Origin: Pseudomonas nicosulfuronedens | GTDB lineage: Bacteria; Pseudomonadota; Gammaproteobacteria; Pseudomonadales; Pseudomonadaceae | Length of the DNA stretch: 64,000 bases | NCBI RefSeq assembly: GCF_005877905.1 | Contig: NZ_SWDV01000041.1 | Span: forward strand, 1-64,000 | Direction: 5' to 3' | Shown here: positions 41,296 through 48,987 of the stretch, piece by piece | Layout: each line of letters opens with the position of its first letter | Numbering within the stretch: the stretch's first letter is position 1 | Translations under genes and position numbers: made by a program | The notes under the pieces: generated by a model | Databases searched by the model: none | What the model was told of the DNA's origin: nothing | What the model saw: only the letters and a program-made list of their open reading frames with translations

Positions 41296-42653
41296 CACTT
41301 GGACTCCGCGCCGTAGAGGTATTCGTTGAGCTCACGGTGGAAGTTGGAGATCGCCGACTCCTGCAGCGGGCTTGTCCTGGCGCCTGCGAAGCCGCGGGAC
41401 TTCATGCCCTGCTGCACCTGCCCCATGTTATTGAAGTCCTGGCTGAGGATCAGGCCGAAGTTCTCCACGGTGTTGGTCTTCCAGTCGTCGACCCCGTGGT
41501 AGAACTCGCGGTTGAGCTTCGGCTCCTGGCCCGGCGCGTAACGCTTCAGCGACCAGATGTCATAGATGCAAGAATCGGGGTTGTCGCCATCCGGGCGCGC
41601 GCGATAGAACAGCGCGCCGTCCGGGTAGAGCAGGAACACCAGGTTAGGGAACACGTGCCAGTCGGTGCCGGCGCGACCCATCTGCTCAAACGAGATGTCC
41701 GGCCAGCCGGCACCTTCCTTGATGGCGGCCTCGCGCTGGAACTCCATGGCCTTGCTCAGCACCAGGAATTGGTCCTGGGTCGGCTCGACCTCGGTCAGCA
41801 GGCGCTTGGTGGCCTCGTTGTCTCGGTCGGTGAAGATCGCTTTGAGCTGGTCTTCCATGATCTGGTAGAACTTCACGAGCCCCGGGCGGATGTCGTCCGG
41901 AATCGGCTTGCCGGTGCGCGGCGACGGTGTGCCGGGCAGGCGAGTAGCGGTGGGATAGCCGAACATGCCGTGCTTGCCGAAGGCGAAGCTGCGGGTGACG
42001 TCGTCACCCTGGGTATCGAGGATCTGCGGGTGGGTCGCTGCGACGTGGTAACCCTCGTTGAAGGCTTCCAGGGCGACTTTCCAATTGCACGGCAGGCGCA
42101 CCGACTTGTACCAGCGGTAGCGCATCTTCTCGAACTCGAAGCAGTCGGTGATTTCCGGCACCGGGGCGAGGTACTGGGCCAGTGGCTCAGCCTTGGGATC
42201 CATGTTGATGAAGACGAAACCGCCCCAGGTGTCCACCAGCACTTCCTTGAGCGCCAGCTCTTCGCGGCTCATGTTCGGGCAGCCGGCCCAGTCGTCCTCG
42301 TCGAGTACCCGCAGCACGCTGCCGTCGAGGTTCCACTGCCAGCCGTGGTAGTTGCAATGGAACTTGGTGGCATGGCCACAGCCGCTGGTGAGGCGCCGCC
42401 CACGGTGCTGGCAGACGTTGTAGTAGGCCTTGATCCGATCGCCGGTCAGGCGGGTGATGATGATCGACTCGTCGATCACGTCGAAGGTCACGTAATCTCC
42501 GACGTTGGGAATCTCCTCGAGGCGGCAGGCAACTTGCCAGACCTTCGGCCACATCCGCTCCTTTTCGAGTTGCACATAGTCCTTGGAAATGTAGCCATCG
42601 CGCGGAACGAAATCCGGCCGTACAGCTTGCGGTGCCGATTCTCGAGCAGTCAT
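41295..42653 (-). CDS. Rieske non-haem iron oxygenase, alpha subunit
   Basis: 452-aa ring-hydroxylating-type oxygenase. Rieske ligands C81/H83 and C100/H103 ('CQHRGR', 'FHCNYHGW'); mononuclear iron His203 and His208 in 'FNEGYHVAATHPQ'. Glu200 occupies the place of the bridging Asp of naphthalene dioxygenase, as in the alpha-only choline/carnitine monooxygenase group, and no beta-subunit gene is present. No dedicated reductase or ferredoxin is adjacent; the pair at 13740-15344 could serve. The ATG at 42653 has GGAGG upstream. It is the first gene of the 29.4-42.7 kb unit. Confidence 0.9.
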   Translation of the reverse strand: MTARESAPQAVRPDFVPRDGYISKDYVQLEKERMWPKVWQVACRLEEIPNVGDYVTFDVIDESIIITRLTGDRIKAYYNVCQHRGRRLTSGCGHATKFHCNYHGWQWNLDGSVLRVLDEDDWAGCPNMSREELALKEVLVDTWGGFVFINMDPKAEPLAQYLAPVPEITDCFEFEKMRYRWYKSVRLPCNWKVALEAFNEGYHVAATHPQILDTQGDDVTRSFAFGKHGMFGYPTATRLPGTPSPRTGKPIPDDIRPGLVKFYQIMEDQLKAIFTDRDNEATKRLLTEVEPTQDQFLVLSKAMEFQREAAIKEGAGWPDISFEQMGRAGTDWHVFPNLVFLLYPDGALFYRARPDGDNPDSCIYDIWSLKRYAPGQEPKLNREFYHGVDDWKTNTVENFGLILSQDFNNMGQVQQGMKSRGFAGARTSPLQESAISNFHRELNEYLYGAESK

Positions 42654-42697
42654 CTGGAACCTCCTGCATCGGCAGCCCACGGGGCTTGCCTACTGCC

Positions 42698-42708
42698 TTC
42701 TTATTTTT
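42698..42708 (-). promoter_or_regulatory. AAnAAnAA elements in Rieske leader
   Basis: Minus strand AAAAATAAGAA, two overlapping AAnAAnAA matches, in the leader about 45-55 bases upstream of the start codon. Candidate Hfq/Crc site, farther from the start than usual. Confidence 0.4.
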
Positions 42709-42743
42709 GTAGAGAAGGGCAGCTGCGCTGCCCTACAATATTC

Positions 42744-42788
42744 TGAACGACGTTCAAGACTATAAACGCGCGTCGGTTCTACTGTCAA
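42744..42788 (-). promoter_or_regulatory. Promoter with operator heading the Rieske operon
   Basis: On the minus strand TTGACA (42783-42788), 18 bases, TATAGT (42759-42764). The perfect 13-bp palindrome TGAACGTCGTTCA (42744-42756) begins eight bases after the first base of the -10 and covers the expected transcription start. A partial second copy (42763-42775, arm CGTTTA in transcript direction) is centred 19 bp upstream. Repressor control is strongly suggested. Confidence 0.75.
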
Positions 42789-42844
42789 CGCACTGAAAGC
42801 ACCCTGAAGTCAGGCCGAAAAGCCCTGGCTTGAGGGATCGAGAA

Positions 42845-44377
42845 TCAGCTCCGGTACTGCTGGCGCAGGGCGATCTTGCTGATTTTTCCGCTGGGCAGGC
42901 GCGGCAGTTCCGCTACGAACTCGATGCTGGTGGGGCGCTTGTAGCGAGCGATACGGGTACCGCAGAATTCAATCAGTTCATCAGCCGGTAGCGTTGCGCC
43001 ACCCTTGAGCACCACTACCGCCTTGACGGTTTCCCCCCACTTCTCGTGGGGCACGCCGATGACGGCGGCGTCCTGCACCTGCGGGTGGTGCATGAGCGCC
43101 TGCTCGACCTCCTGGCAATAGATATTCTCGCCGCCGGAAATGATCATGTCCTTCTTGCGATCGACCAGGAACAGGAAGTCCTGGTCGTCGCGCCAGGCCA
43201 TGTCGCCGGTACGCAACCAACCGTCTCGCAGGGTTTCCAGGGTGGCGACGCTGTTATTCCAGTAGAAAGCCATGTTGGCCGGCGAGCGGATCCAGATCTC
43301 CCCGGCGGTGCCATTCGGGCAATCCTGGCCGTGCTCGTCAACTATGCGAATCTCACAGAACGTCATCGGCTGGCCGATGGATCCCAGTCGACGCACCTCC
43401 TCCTCACTGCCCTGCAGCTTATGCAAATGCCTCGGCAATACCGTTCCGGTGGTTTCGGTCATGCCCCAGGAGTTGACGAAGATCTGCCCGAGCAACTCCA
43501 CCCCGCGCTGCAATACTGCCACCGGCATGGGCGCGGCAGCGTAGAGGATGGTCTCCAGGCTGGATAGGTCGTAGTCACGGATGTCCGCAAGGTCGAGTAC
43601 CTGCTGAACGATGGTCGGCGCCATGTGCACGGTGACGATTCGCTCGTGCTCGATGGTGCGCAATACCTCGCGAGCGTCGAACTTACGGTGCAGTACCACG
43701 CAGCCGGCATGCCAGAATTCGGAGAGCATCATCGACAGCCCTCCGGCATGGAACATCGGCATCATTACCAGCACTCTGCCGTTGGTGCGCATGTCCATGG
43801 TCGCAGACTGGTTCTGTGCCAGAGCAAGATCGCCGCGCTGGCTGCGCGCCGCGCCCTTAGGACGGCCGGTGGTACCGCTGGTGTAGATCAGGTGGACGAT
43901 GTCGTCGGGAGTCGCGCGCAAGGGCGCGCCCTGTGGGTCACCGCCGGCGAGCGCGTTGTCGTAGGGCTCGGCCCAGGCCGGGCACTCGCCGATGCACAGG
44001 TAGTGCTCGACTGATGGCAGGCTGCCGCGCAGTGACTCGATCACCTCGGCGTACTGGGCCTCGAACACCAGCACCCGGGGAGCGCTGTCCTGCAGGATGA
44101 ACTCGATTTCCGGCGCCGCCAGGCGGAAGTTCACCGTGGCGCAGATGAAGCCCGAGAGATGGCAGGCGGTGTAGACGTCAAAGTATTCATTGCAGTTCAT
44201 CGCCAAGATCGCCACCCGATCCTGGTGACGCATTCCGCGCTGATGCAATGCCGAGGACAGGCGCTGCGCGCGCTCGTGCAACTGGCGGTAAGTGATACGA
44301 CGGTCTTCGTAGACCACCGCTTCCTGGTCGGGGAACAGACGGGCGTTGCGCTCCAGCAACTCACCGAGTGTATTCAT
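42845..44377 (-). CDS. Acyl-CoA synthetase (AMP-forming)
   Basis: 510-aa ANL ligase with P-loop 'IYTSGTTGRPKGAARS', A5 'SWGMTETTGTVLPRH', 'GWLRTGDMAWRDDQDFLFLV' and A10 'PRLPSGKISKIALR'. It is a paralogue of the 34574 ligase with the same length and domain plan, suggesting that two different acids in the pathway are activated. It is the last gene of the ETF/SDR/ligase unit and lies 57 bp upstream of the Rieske promoter. Confidence 0.9.
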   Translation of the reverse strand: MNTLGELLERNARLFPDQEAVVYEDRRITYRQLHERAQRLSSALHQRGMRHQDRVAILAMNCNEYFDVYTACHLSGFICATVNFRLAAPEIEFILQDSAPRVLVFEAQYAEVIESLRGSLPSVEHYLCIGECPAWAEPYDNALAGGDPQGAPLRATPDDIVHLIYTSGTTGRPKGAARSQRGDLALAQNQSATMDMRTNGRVLVMMPMFHAGGLSMMLSEFWHAGCVVLHRKFDAREVLRTIEHERIVTVHMAPTIVQQVLDLADIRDYDLSSLETILYAAAPMPVAVLQRGVELLGQIFVNSWGMTETTGTVLPRHLHKLQGSEEEVRRLGSIGQPMTFCEIRIVDEHGQDCPNGTAGEIWIRSPANMAFYWNNSVATLETLRDGWLRTGDMAWRDDQDFLFLVDRKKDMIISGGENIYCQEVEQALMHHPQVQDAAVIGVPHEKWGETVKAVVVLKGGATLPADELIEFCGTRIARYKRPTSIEFVAELPRLPSGKISKIALRQQYRS

Positions 44378-44412
44378 GGCAGGGCTTTCTCCTGAGGGAT
44401 AGTAGGCGCGGA

Positions 44413-45195
44413 TCAGGCAACCGGGATCGGCAGGCAGAGCACTTCGGACACACCGCCATCGACCATCAGGGCGTGACCATTGACGTAGCTGCTGGCGTTG
44501 GAAGCGAGGAATATCGCCGCGCCCTGAAGCTCCTCCGGGTCACCCCAGCGCCCCAGCGAAATATGGCTGCGCACGCACTCCCAGAGCGCCGGGTTGGCGG
44601 CAACCGGTTCAGCCATGTCGGTCTGGAAATAGCCCGGGCAGATCGCGTTGCAGCGCACGCCGTGCTGTCCGAGTTCGCCAGCCAGGGACTTGGTCAGGCC
44701 GACCACGCCGTGCTTGCTGGCCACATAGGCCTGAAGCTTCTCCCGGCCAACGCGGGCAACGTAGGAGCCGACATTGATGATCGAGCCACTGCCCTGCCGG
44801 AGCATAGGCCGGGCCGCTTCGCGGGCCAGCAGGTAATTGGCGGTCAGGTTGATATCGAGGGTCTTGCGCCAGTCGTCCAGGCTGGACTCCAGCAATGGCT
44901 GCCAGAGGCAGATACCGGCGTTGTTTAGCAGGACGTCGAGCCGGCCGTGGCGGTTGACGATATCGGGGATCGCCGCGATCACCGCGCCTTCGTCGGCAAG
45001 GTCGAAGGCCTGGATATCGGCCGCTCCGCCCTGTTGGCGAATTTCTTCGGCGACCTCTAACAATCGCTGCCGATCGCGCGCCGCCAGCACAACCGTGGCA
45101 CCGGCGGCGGCAAGCCCCAGAGCCATCGACCGTCCGAGCCCACGGGAAGCACCGGTCACCAGCGCAACCTTGCCCTGCAGAGAGAACAGCTGCAT
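44413..45195 (-). CDS. SDR-family oxidoreductase
   Basis: 260-aa SDR with TGASRGLGRS near residue 13, 'LLNNAGICLW', 'INVGSYVARVG', Y-V-A-S-K and 'GHALMVDGGVSE'. The ATG at 45195 is favoured (M-Q-L-F-S-L-Q-G-K) with GAGGGG upstream; the frame extends to 45213. It is the middle gene between ETF and the second ligase. The substrate is probably an alcohol/ketone intermediate. Confidence 0.86.
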   Translation of the reverse strand: MQLFSLQGKVALVTGASRGLGRSMALGLAAAGATVVLAARDRQRLLEVAEEIRQQGGAADIQAFDLADEGAVIAAIPDIVNRHGRLDVLLNNAGICLWQPLLESSLDDWRKTLDINLTANYLLAREAARPMLRQGSGSIINVGSYVARVGREKLQAYVASKHGVVGLTKSLAGELGQHGVRCNAICPGYFQTDMAEPVAANPALWECVRSHISLGRWGDPEELQGAAIFLASNASSYVNGHALMVDGGVSEVLCLPIPVA

Positions 45196-45216
45196 AAGCC
45201 CATTACCCCTCATTTA

Positions 45217-45224
45217 TTGTTGTT
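45217..45224 (-). promoter_or_regulatory. AAnAAnAA element upstream of SDR
   Basis: Minus strand AACAACAATAAATGAGG directly upstream of the ribosome-binding site of the 45195 start. Candidate Hfq/Crc site. Confidence 0.5.
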
Positions 45225-45318
45225 CTGGGTCGTACCGTACGGGTGCGCTGCCGCTAGAAGGCGGCGCGCATGGAGTCGGCGAGAGCCGTGGCAGCGCCTG
45301 CCGCGGCTCTCGCAAGCA

Positions 45319-46248
45319 TCAGCCGAGGCTTCCGCTCATCTGCGGCACCGCCTCGAAGAGGTCGGCAACTAGGCCATAGTCGGCAACCTGGAAGATTGGT
45401 GCCTCCGGGTCCTTGTTGATCGCCACTATCACTTTGGAATCCTTCATCCCAGCCAGATGCTGGATGGCCCCGGAAATCCCGACGGCGAGGTACAGCTCCG
45501 GCGCGACAATCTTGCCGGTCTGGCCTACCTGGTAATCGTTAGGCATGAAACCGGCGTCAACCGCCGCGCGGGAGGCGCCCACCGCGCCACCGAGCTTGTC
45601 GGCCAGACCTTCGAGCAGCACGAAGTTTTCGCCGCTGCCCATACCGCGCCCGCCGGAAACCACCACCCGCGCAGAGGTCAGCTCAGGGCGGGACGAGTGC
45701 GTCACTTCCTGGCCGACAAAGCGCACTGCGGGATTGCCCTCCACCGCCGCGATGACCTCAACGGCAGCGCTGCCGCCATCTGCAGCGGCGTCGAAACCGG
45801 TGGTGCGCACGGTGACCACCTTGATCGGATCCGGACTCTGGACGGTCGCAAGCGCATTGCCGGCATAGATCGGGCGAACAAAGGTGTCGCTCGACTCCAC
45901 CGACACCACGTCGGACACTTGCGCACTATCCAGCAGCGCGGCCACACGTGGCATGAAGCTTTTACCGGAGGCGCTGGCGGCGGCCACCACATGGCTGTAC
46001 TGCCCGGCTATAGCCAGTACCTGCGACGCGAGGTTTTCCGCCGAAGCGTGTGCGTGGGCCGGCGCATCCGCCAGTAGCACCTTGCTCACGCCGAGCAACC
46101 GGGCGCCCTGTTCTGCCGCCGCAGCGCAATCGCTGCCAGCCACCAGCAGATGGACTTCCGCACCCATCTGCAGCGCAGCGGTCAATGCGTGGCGGGTCGC
46201 CGCCTTCAGCGATGCATTGTCGTGTTCGGCAATTACCAGTACAGCCAT
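45319..46248 (-). CDS. etfA: Electron transfer flavoprotein alpha subunit
   Basis: 309-aa ETF alpha: N-terminal '[20 protein letters not shown]' and the FAD-binding C-terminal half with '[14 protein letters not shown]', '[20 protein letters not shown]', '[20 protein letters not shown]' and '[13 protein letters not shown]'. With ETF beta it accepts electrons from the several acyl-CoA dehydrogenases here and passes them to ETF:quinone oxidoreductase, which is not encoded in the window. The 1-bp gap to etfB indicates cotranscription. Confidence 0.95.
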   Translation of the reverse strand: MAVLVIAEHDNASLKAATRHALTAALQMGAEVHLLVAGSDCAAAAEQGARLLGVSKVLLADAPAHAHASAENLASQVLAIAGQYSHVVAAASASGKSFMPRVAALLDSAQVSDVVSVESSDTFVRPIYAGNALATVQSPDPIKVVTVRTTGFDAAADGGSAAVEVIAAVEGNPAVRFVGQEVTHSSRPELTSARVVVSGGRGMGSGENFVLLEGLADKLGGAVGASRAAVDAGFMPNDYQVGQTGKIVAPELYLAVGISGAIQHLAGMKDSKVIVAINKDPEAPIFQVADYGLVADLFEAVPQMSGSLG

Positions 46249-46249
46249 C

Positions 46250-46999
46250 TCAGATCACCTTCGCTTCGTTACGCAGTTTGTCCACCAGAGCCGCGACATC
46301 GGCCACCATCACACCACCGCTACGCTTGGGCGGCTCGACTACCTTGAGCGTCTTCAGGCGCGGCGCCAGGTCGACGCCCAACTCACCAGCGGTGAGGACA
46401 TCCAGGGGTTTCTTCTTGGCCTTCATGATGTTCGGCAGCGAGGCATAGCGCGGCGTGTTCAAGCGCAGATCGGTGGTCACCACAGCCGGCAGCGCCAGAT
46501 CCAGAGTTTCGAGGCCTCCATCGATCTCGCGGGTGACCTTCACCCGCCCACCGGAGACGTCCACCTGGGAGGCGAACGTGGCCTGCGGCCAGTCCAGCAG
46601 GGCGGCGACCATCTGCCCGGTCTGGCAGGCGTCGTCGTCAATGGCCTGCTTACCGAGAATCAGCAAGTCCGGCTGTTCGCGCTTGCACAGGGCGGCCAGC
46701 GCCTTGGCCACAGCCAGCGGCTGAACCTCGCCCTCGTCTTGCAGCAGGACGGCTCGATCGCCGCCCAGCGCCAGCGCCGTGCGCAGCACCTCTTGGGCGG
46801 CTGCGGGGCCGATGGAGACAACCACCACCTCGCTTGCAATTCCCCCTTCCTTCAGGCGTACTGCTTCCTCGACGGCGATCTCGTCGAAGGGGTTCATCGA
46901 CATCTTCAGGTTGGTCAGGTCGATGCCGCTGCCGTCCGGCTTGACCCGCGGCTTGGCGTTGTAGTCGATGACCCGTTTGACAGCGACGAGGACTTTCAT
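46250..46999 (-). CDS. etfB: Electron transfer flavoprotein beta subunit
   Basis: 249-aa ETF beta: '[20 protein letters not shown]', '[17 protein letters not shown]', AMP-binding '[19 protein letters not shown]'. Standard length. The ATG at 46999 has GTGGAG upstream. It is first in the unit etfB/etfA/SDR/ligase, transcribed from the best-formed paired-operator promoter in the window, so this ETF appears dedicated to the pathway rather than housekeeping. Confidence 0.95.
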   Translation of the reverse strand: MKVLVAVKRVIDYNAKPRVKPDGSGIDLTNLKMSMNPFDEIAVEEAVRLKEGGIASEVVVVSIGPAAAQEVLRTALALGGDRAVLLQDEGEVQPLAVAKALAALCKREQPDLLILGKQAIDDDACQTGQMVAALLDWPQATFASQVDVSGGRVKVTREIDGGLETLDLALPAVVTTDLRLNTPRYASLPNIMKAKKKPLDVLTAGELGVDLAPRLKTLKVVEPPKRSGGVMVADVAALVDKLRNEAKVI

Positions 47000-47017
47000 T
47001 GCAACTCCACGATTATC

Positions 47018-47062
47018 TGAATGTCGTTCATAATTCTGAACTTCGTTCAGATAACTTGTCAA
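47018..47062 (-). promoter_or_regulatory. Promoter with complete operator pair for etfBA
   Basis: On the minus strand TTGACA (47057-47062), 18 bases, CAGAAT (47033-47038). The operators read TGAACGAAGTTCA (47037-47049) and TGAACGACATTCA (47018-47030) with centres 19 bp apart; each is a near-perfect inverted repeat. One covers the spacer, the other the start point. Confidence 0.78.
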
Positions 47063-47119
47063 CTGCCTGGACGCAGTGCCTCGTCGGCCACCACGCCCGA
47101 GCGAACCGGTGAGATGCGT

Positions 47120-48328
47120 TCAGTCCAGGCTCTCGCGACCCACGCCCCGCTCCTCTTGCCATTCGATTAGTGTGGGCGCAGCCATGTCTCCATCCATGCG
47201 ATGTACTACCTCGAAGTAGTCCTGCTTGAGCGGGTCCTGCATGATCTCCGCCCGCGGCTTTACCTTAAACACATACAGAGTCTGCAGATTCTGGTGATCG
47301 AAGGCGCGCCACTGCTGCTCGCCCTTGAGCAGCCGATAGACATGCCCTTCCAGCGCGGCTATCAGCTTGGCGGGGTCTGCGCTGGAACTACGTCGGGCAG
47401 CGTCGGCCCACTGCTGAAGGCTGGCATAGGTCGAGGCCGCCGCGCTCGACGGGTAGGCCTGGTAACGCTGTACAAAGGCGTCAATGAAGGCTTGGCCTGC
47501 CTGGCTACCTTCTAGGCGCGGGACCTGCGGGGCCCAGGTGTCGGCGCCAATAACTCCCTCCATGAGCCCGGGGCCGGCCTGTTCGACGATGTCCTGATTG
47601 AGATAGGGGACGACTACCTGCATGCGCTGACGCAACCCCAGCTTGTCCACCAGGGGCATGGCCTGGACCAGGTCGTCGCCGTAGAGCATCAGCACCAGAA
47701 CCTTGGCGTCGCTGCTGGCGGCCTGCTTGAGCGCCGCGCGATAGCTCTGGCCGGAGGCCCGATCGGCCATGGACGCCGCCTCCAGAAAGGCGCCGATATC
47801 GGCGTCGGCGTAGGTGTAGCCCGCAGTAACGTAGAAGAACTTCTGGTTGGGGAATTGCTGGTCCAGGTATTCGATCAGCGCTCTGCCCGCCATGCGCGCG
47901 CTGCATCCCTCCTGGAACAGGTTGCGCCTTCCCGAGCGCCCGGTGATGTCCGCGGAAGCGGCCTGGGGAACCAAATAGAGCATGCCGCGTCGGGCGGCAC
48001 TTTCGCCGATGGCCAGCACCTCCTCACTGGAAACCCCGCCAATCACTGTCCGCACATTGGCAGCGGCAAGCGCGTCGACCGCTCGCATGGCCTTATCTTT
48101 GCGCCCGCCGGTGTCCAGCGGACGCATCTGCACATTCTTGCCAAGGATGCCGCCCTGGGCATTGATCTCGTCGACAGCCAACAGCGCGGCACGCATCTGC
48201 GCCAGGCCCTGTTGCTTGAAGTTTCCCGTCCTGGGGTAGATGAGGCCAACCTCAAGGGCCTCTTCCGCCGGGGCTCGTGTACACAGACAGCAAACCGACA
48301 GCAGGACAACGGTAACGAATCTTCGCAT
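47120..48328 (-). CDS. ABC-type branched-chain amino acid-like substrate-binding protein (type I periplasmic)
   Basis: 402-aa periplasmic binding protein with an N-terminal signal peptide (M-R-R-F-V-T-V-V-L-L-S then a Cys-rich h-region, probable cleavage after A-P-A near residue 21). The LivK-like core has 'VGLIYPRTGNFKQQG', 'AVDEINAQGGILGKNVQMR' and 'VIGGVSSEEVLAIG'. No permease or ATPase gene is nearby, so it is orphan: either it works with a distant transporter or it is a sensor. It has its own upstream operator pair, which ties it to the catabolic genes. The ATG at 48328 is used; a GTG precedes it. Confidence 0.85.
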   Translation of the reverse strand: MRRFVTVVLLSVCCLCTRAPAEEALEVGLIYPRTGNFKQQGLAQMRAALLAVDEINAQGGILGKNVQMRPLDTGGRKDKAMRAVDALAAANVRTVIGGVSSEEVLAIGESAARRGMLYLVPQAASADITGRSGRRNLFQEGCSARMAGRALIEYLDQQFPNQKFFYVTAGYTYADADIGAFLEAASMADRASGQSYRAALKQAASSDAKVLVLMLYGDDLVQAMPLVDKLGLRQRMQVVVPYLNQDIVEQAGPGLMEGVIGADTWAPQVPRLEGSQAGQAFIDAFVQRYQAYPSSAAASTYASLQQWADAARRSSSADPAKLIAALEGHVYRLLKGEQQWRAFDHQNLQTLYVFKVKPRAEIMQDPLKQDYFEVVHRMDGDMAAPTLIEWQEERGVGRESLD

Positions 48329-48340
48329 CACCCATACCTT

Positions 48341-48351
48341 TTCTTGTTGTT
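48341..48351 (-). promoter_or_regulatory. AAnAAnAA elements upstream of binding-protein gene
   Basis: Minus strand AACAACAAGAAAAGG, two overlapping matches just upstream of the ribosome-binding site. Candidate Hfq/Crc site. Confidence 0.5.
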
Positions 48352-48428
48352 GTCAGGGTGCCCGGCCCGAATAGCGGCTTCGGCGTGCAGTGCAACCGTC
48401 CGTCGCGCCAAGCTGGCGGCCAAGATAG

Positions 48429-48460
48429 TTGATGCTATTTATATTTGTAAACGTCGTTCA
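48429..48460 (-). promoter_or_regulatory. Paired operator upstream of binding-protein gene
   Basis: TAAACGTCGTTCA (48448-48460, plus strand; 12 of 13 match) and a weak second copy TTGATGCTATTTA (48429-48441), centres 19 bp apart. An AT-rich TATAAA lies between them on the minus strand. Confidence 0.6.
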
Positions 48461-48580
48461 AATTAATCTTGCACTATGGCAAGATCGATCCAGCGCCCCG
48501 ATGGCCCTCGATGGACCACGCATCCTCGTTGGGCTGGGGCGCAAACGACTCCAATAACACTGCTTTAAGGCAGGTATCCC

Positions 48581-48745
48581 ATGAAAAGAGCACTGATGCT
48601 GTCGCTTTTCTTCTTCACACTGGTGGCTGCCGCCAGTACCGTCAACGAGCTCCGCTTGGCCGAGAAACGTGCCCAGTTGCACGATTGTCGACTAGCCCCC
48701 TATGGCTGCTTCTCCCCCTCTGTGAGTTTTGCTTCGCTGCGTTGA
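48581..48745 (+). CDS. Small secreted or membrane-anchored peptide, 54 aa
   Basis: An ATG at 48581 preceded by AAGGCAGG with a six-base gap opens a 54-codon frame. The first 20 residues (M-K-R-A-L then L-M-L-S-L-F-F-F-T-L-V-A-A-A) look like a signal peptide or N-terminal membrane anchor; the remainder is basic and contains two cysteines. I do not recognise the family. It is the only plus-strand gene for several kilobases and sits between the binding-protein promoter and a minus-strand terminator. A weak AGGCG/CGCCT hairpin with TTT at 48823-48839 could end it. The rest of 48746-48935 holds nothing recognisable. Confidence 0.45.
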   Translation: MKRALMLSLFFFTLVAAASTVNELRLAEKRAQLHDCRLAPYGCFSPSVSFASLR

Positions 48746-48935
48746 GCCGCCGCTCCGCGTCCAGTCAGGCTCGCGCTAGCTGGCGCCTGGGATTCAGGGA
48801 TGTTTGGGGCGCATAGCTCCTCAGGCGATTTCCGCCTTTATCGACCAGCAATGGATAGTCACGCACGTTTAAGCGCCCTACGCCGAGGCATAGAGTTAGC
48901 GGTATTGCCCGTGAGTCGTCCCTGAACACTGTGCG

Positions 48936-48973
48936 CAAAAACGGCCAAAGCCCCCGGAGGGGAGCTTTGGCCG
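48936..48973 (-). terminator. Intrinsic terminator of the 49-64 kb operon
   Basis: A 10-bp stem (CGGCCAAAGC / GCTTTGGCCG) with an inner CCCC/GGGG extension, followed on the minus strand by TTTTT (48937-48941). It lies 15 bases after the alpha/beta-hydrolase stop and is the clearest rho-independent terminator in the window. Confidence 0.88.
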
Positions 48974-48987
48974 TGAACGCGCTGCAG

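Noticed and set aside
40264-41316. A 350-codon plus-strand frame opposite the KstD-like gene
   Set aside because: Antisense shadow with no motifs; the opposite strand encodes an intact FAD protein.
41337-42746. A 469-codon plus-strand open frame opposite the Rieske gene
   Set aside because: It lies fully antisense to a clearly functional gene, lacks recognisable motifs, and has the His/Val-rich composition of antisense frames in GC-rich DNA.
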